Part shown: positions 63,824 through 64,000 of the stretch, one piece after another
How positions within the stretch are numbered: the stretch's first letter is position 1
Layout of the letters: every line of letters begins with the position of its first letter
Assembly (NCBI RefSeq): GCF_006265165.1
Contig: NZ_VDCH01000004.1
Coordinates: forward strand, 81,988 to 145,987
Direction: 5' to 3'
From: Chlorobaculum thiosulfatiphilum
GTDB lineage: Bacteria > Bacteroidota > Chlorobiia > Chlorobiales > Chlorobiaceae
Length of the DNA: 64,000 nt
The notes under the pieces: model-generated
Databases searched by the model: none
Seen by the model: only the letters and a program-made list of their open reading frames with translations
Told to the model about the DNA's origin: nothing
Translations under genes and position numbers: made by a program

Positions 63824-64000
63824 GGCAAGCGGCGCTTTTGACAATGGGGTGGATAAATAATGCAACTATGCAATGATACTCGATTTTTTTGACAACGTAT
63901 AGCGAGAAGCTGGATTTTCTTTAGGGCATCTCTAAAAAGAGCGATTTGAAATATTCTTCTGACCAGCGACATCGAAACAAGGCGATATTGCCCTGCAAAC
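63824..64000. other. Right end of the window, no gene
   Basis: AT-rich upstream sequence of the kinase gene. The last ~80 bases (from GGCATCTCTAAAAAG near 63926) resemble the end of an insertion sequence, but the window stops before this can be judged. Confidence 0.35.

Noticed and set aside
63926..64000. Terminal inverted repeat of an insertion sequence at the window end
   Set aside because: The sequence is suggestive, but the window ends before a transposase or matching end can be seen.

Overview
The window looks like chromosomal DNA of a green sulfur bacterium (Chlorobiaceae), most likely Chlorobaculum or a close relative. The strongest marker is a (bacterio)chlorophyll synthase, BchG, lying beside trpD and rpmB. 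Supporting features are a split carbamoyl-phosphate synthase large subunit, a two-gene glycine decarboxylase P-protein, a DnaG with an altered zinc site, GC-rich housekeeping genes and many short intergenic repeats. The species assignment is an inference. I found no rRNA and no CRISPR array.

Layout. 1-1.3 kb: 3' end of gcvPA, then dapA. 1.6-6.1 kb: a 1,520-residue SF1 helicase fused to a C-terminal PD-(D/E)XK-like nuclease, a possible stand-alone defence gene. 6.4-10.3 kb: an AT-richer accessory stretch with a lipoprotein, a decayed MNT nucleotidyltransferase and three minus-strand genes separated by integron attC-like recombination sites with no integrase. Two of these three genes carry HEPN-type R-x4/5-H motifs. 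10.3-37 kb: housekeeping genes recN, tatA, psd, tilS, rnhA, rpmB, bchG, trpD, an M24 peptidase, cutA, holB, ilvE, a PPi-type phosphofructokinase, an FtsX-like permease, ispF, pyrD, glgP, a phosphoesterase, two ferritin-like proteins, carB (C-terminal half), ribBA and glyA. 37-49 kb: dnaG, an exbB-exbD-exbD-tonB operon, an IS3 transposase scrap, two tandem tRNA-Gly(GCC) genes, trpB, lptD, an alpha/beta hydrolase and an Rrf2 regulator. 49-59 kb: uvrA, then a 6.5-kb non-ribosomal peptide synthetase (A-T-C-A-T-TE-GNAT) in the opposite direction. 59-64 kb: a small conserved gene, CIRCE-controlled groES-groEL and a PAS-GAF hybrid histidine kinase.

Most notable points. (1) The NRPS is a complete two-module assembly line with a releasing thioesterase and a fused acetyltransferase. 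It lies between two copies of the uvrA 3' tail plus terminator, which marks it as an insertion. (2) The 7.6-9.8 kb stretch reads as an integrase-less cassette array carrying HEPN-like genes. (3) Intergenic regions across the window carry degenerate tandem repeats with a strict 9-base period built around GGAC/GTCC, often folding into palindromes. All composition statements are by eye. No search or computation was run.
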